Source: Planctomycetaceae bacterium UBA4655
Lineage (GTDB): Bacteria > Planctomycetota > Planctomycetia > Pirellulales > UBA1268
Assembly (NCBI GenBank): GCA_002405515.1
Contig: DHLZ01000109.1
Span: 1-6,708 of the forward strand
Direction: 5' to 3'
Length of the DNA stretch: 6,708 bases
Below the pieces are notes generated by a model. That model had not been told where the DNA came from, ran no database searches, and was given only the letters and a program-made list of their open reading frames with translations. A program made the position numbers and the translations under genes. This document shows positions 5,662-6,708 of this stretch, one piece after another (the first letter of the stretch is position 1; each line of letters starts with the position of its first letter).

Positions 5662-5705
5662 TATCCTGACCTCTCATTTCGGTACGCTGACGTCGGGCTG
5701 CATGC

Positions 5706-6708
5706 ATGGACCTCACCCCGGAAGCACAGAATCTCGTGGTGATCGTCGCCGCGGTGATCGTGCTCTGGTTCACCGAGGCCCTGCCGCTGGCCGTGACGGC
5801 GCTGCTGGGCGCCGCGGCGTGCGTGGTCTTCGGCGTGGCGCCGGCGAAGGAGGTGTTTCGGCCGTTCGCCGACCCGCTCATTTTTCTCTTCATCGGGTCG
5901 TTCCTCCTGGCGGAGGCGATCCGAATCCACCGGCTCGACCGACGGCTCGCCTACGCCGTGCTCGCGGTGCCATGGGTCGGCGAGAAACCCGTGCGGATCC
6001 TCGCGGCCGTCGCCGTGGTCTCGATCCTCACAAGCGCCTTCATCTCCAACACCGTGACGGCGGCGATGATGCTCGCGATCGTGACGGGCATCCTGGCGGC
6101 GGTCGAGGAGGCCTCGCCGGGTCGCAGGCCCGCCCCGGCGTTCGCCACCGGCCTCTTCCTCTGCATCGCCTTCGCGGCCTCGATCGGCGGGCTCGCGACG
6201 CCGATCGGCACGCCCACGAACCTGATCGGCCTCGGGTTCCTCCGCAAGGAGCTCGGCGTGCACGTGTCGTTTCCGGGATGGTGCGGGCTCTGCCTGCCCG
6301 TCGTCGCGATTCTCGGCACGATCCTCGTCGCCGTGCTCTCCCGGCTCTTTCCCGCGGGGGTCGATCGGCTCGAGGGGGTCGGGGCGTTCGTCCGGGATGA
6401 GCGGCGGAGGCTCGGGGCGTGGACCACGTCGCAGCGATCGACCGCGGCCGCCTTCGGCATCACGATCGCGCTCTGGGTCGTGCCGGGGTTCGTGCTCGTG
6501 GCCGCGGGCCCCGACCATCCGGCGGCGGCATGGCTCCGCGACCGGTTGCCGGAGGGGGTCGCCGCGATCCTGGGCGCGATCCTGCTCTTCATCCTGCCGG
6601 GTGATCGTGGGCCCGACGGCCGACGATCGCGGGCCGTGGCCTGGCGCGACGCGAAGATCGACTGGGACGTCGTGCTGCTCTACGGCGGCGGGCTCGCGCT
6701 CGGCGAGC
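5706..6708 (+). CDS. SLC13/DASS-family sodium:anion symporter, 5' part
   Basis: This is an inner-membrane transporter of the divalent anion:Na+ symporter type, which typically moves C4-dicarboxylates, citrate or sulfate. The first 334 residues are present and the frame is open to the window edge. Several hydrophobic membrane segments are visible (about 9-45, 57-70, 97-133, 147-180, 191-212, 246-268, 284-298). Two family signatures are clear: ISNTVTAAMM (113-122), the first SNT Na+/substrate motif, and GGLATPIGTPTNLIGLG (161-177). WDVVLLYGGGLALGE (320-334) matches the start of the second structural repeat; the second SNT motif would lie beyond the window. ATG 5706 is the start because an in-frame TGA lies at 5688-5690; no strong ribosome-binding site is visible. 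The substrate cannot be assigned from this portion. Confidence 0.9.
   Translation, partial: MDLTPEAQNLVVIVAAVIVLWFTEALPLAVTALLGAAACVVFGVAPAKEVFRPFADPLIFLFIGSFLLAEAIRIHRLDRRLAYAVLAVPWVGEKPVRILAAVAVVSILTSAFISNTVTAAMMLAIVTGILAAVEEASPGRRPAPAFATGLFLCIAFAASIGGLATPIGTPTNLIGLGFLRKELGVHVSFPGWCGLCLPVVAILGTILVAVLSRLFPAGVDRLEGVGAFVRDERRRLGAWTTSQRSTAAAFGITIALWVVPGFVLVAAGPDHPAAAWLRDRLPEGVAAILGAILLFILPGDRGPDGRRSRAVAWRDAKIDWDVVLLYGGGLALGE

Noticed and set aside
5702..6400. A 232-codon plus-strand frame starting at ATG 5702
   Set aside because: It is out of frame with the transporter and gives an Arg/Gly-rich translation. The frame from ATG 5706 gives membrane helices and SNT/TPIGTP motifs and stays open to the window end.
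5613..6518. A 301-codon minus-strand frame opposite the transporter
   Set aside because: The product is a low-complexity Arg/Glu/Asp/His string with no recognisable fold. The plus strand carries clear SLC13 motifs, and the frame starts inside the repeat element.

Overview
The window is GC-rich bacterial DNA. It carries a PEP-CTERM/exosortase-sorted surface protein, a short sigma-54 activator, a pyruvate,phosphate dikinase with a lysine-rich N-terminal extension, and genes with little or no Shine-Dalgarno signal. This combination is compatible with a planctomycete of the Pirellulales type or another Gram-negative PEP-CTERM bacterium. That is an inference from gene content; there is no rRNA or marker phylogeny here to settle it.

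Layout, left to right. Bases 1-242 hold no gene. They contain a 49-bp partial tandem repeat and copy 1 of an approximately 156-bp palindromic-ended (MITE-like) element. Bases 243-1445 (minus strand) encode a complete sigma-54-dependent activator with an AAA+ domain and a Fis-type helix-turn-helix but no sensory domain. Bases 1446-1753 are a divergent, less GC-rich regulatory region. It holds a cluster of TTCGCAA-type inverted repeats and, about 175 bp further on, a near-consensus -24/-12 sigma-54 promoter pointing at the next gene. Bases 1754-2466 (plus strand) encode a small secreted PEP-CTERM protein. Its signal peptide is split between two reading frames by a perfect 8-bp tandem duplication, and deleting one unit restores a textbook signal peptide. 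Bases 2467-2661 contain a weak terminator candidate, a well-spaced sigma-70-type promoter and a dyad at the predicted transcript start. Bases 2662-5457 (plus strand) are ppdK. Copy 2 of the palindromic-ended element follows immediately. Bases 5706-6708 (plus strand) are the first 334 codons of an SLC13/DASS-type anion:sodium symporter that runs off the window.

How the parts may work together. The activator, the enhancer-like repeats, the sigma-54 promoter and the PEP-CTERM gene look like a self-contained regulatory module: a local activator switching on a local surface protein through RpoN. The 8-bp slippage repeat would add an ON/OFF layer. PpdK (PEP/pyruvate interconversion) and the anion transporter (probably di/tricarboxylates or sulfate) look like ordinary central-metabolism neighbours with their own expression signals. 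The two repeat copies each sit just downstream of a gene's 3' end and bracket the regulator-PEP-CTERM-ppdK block.
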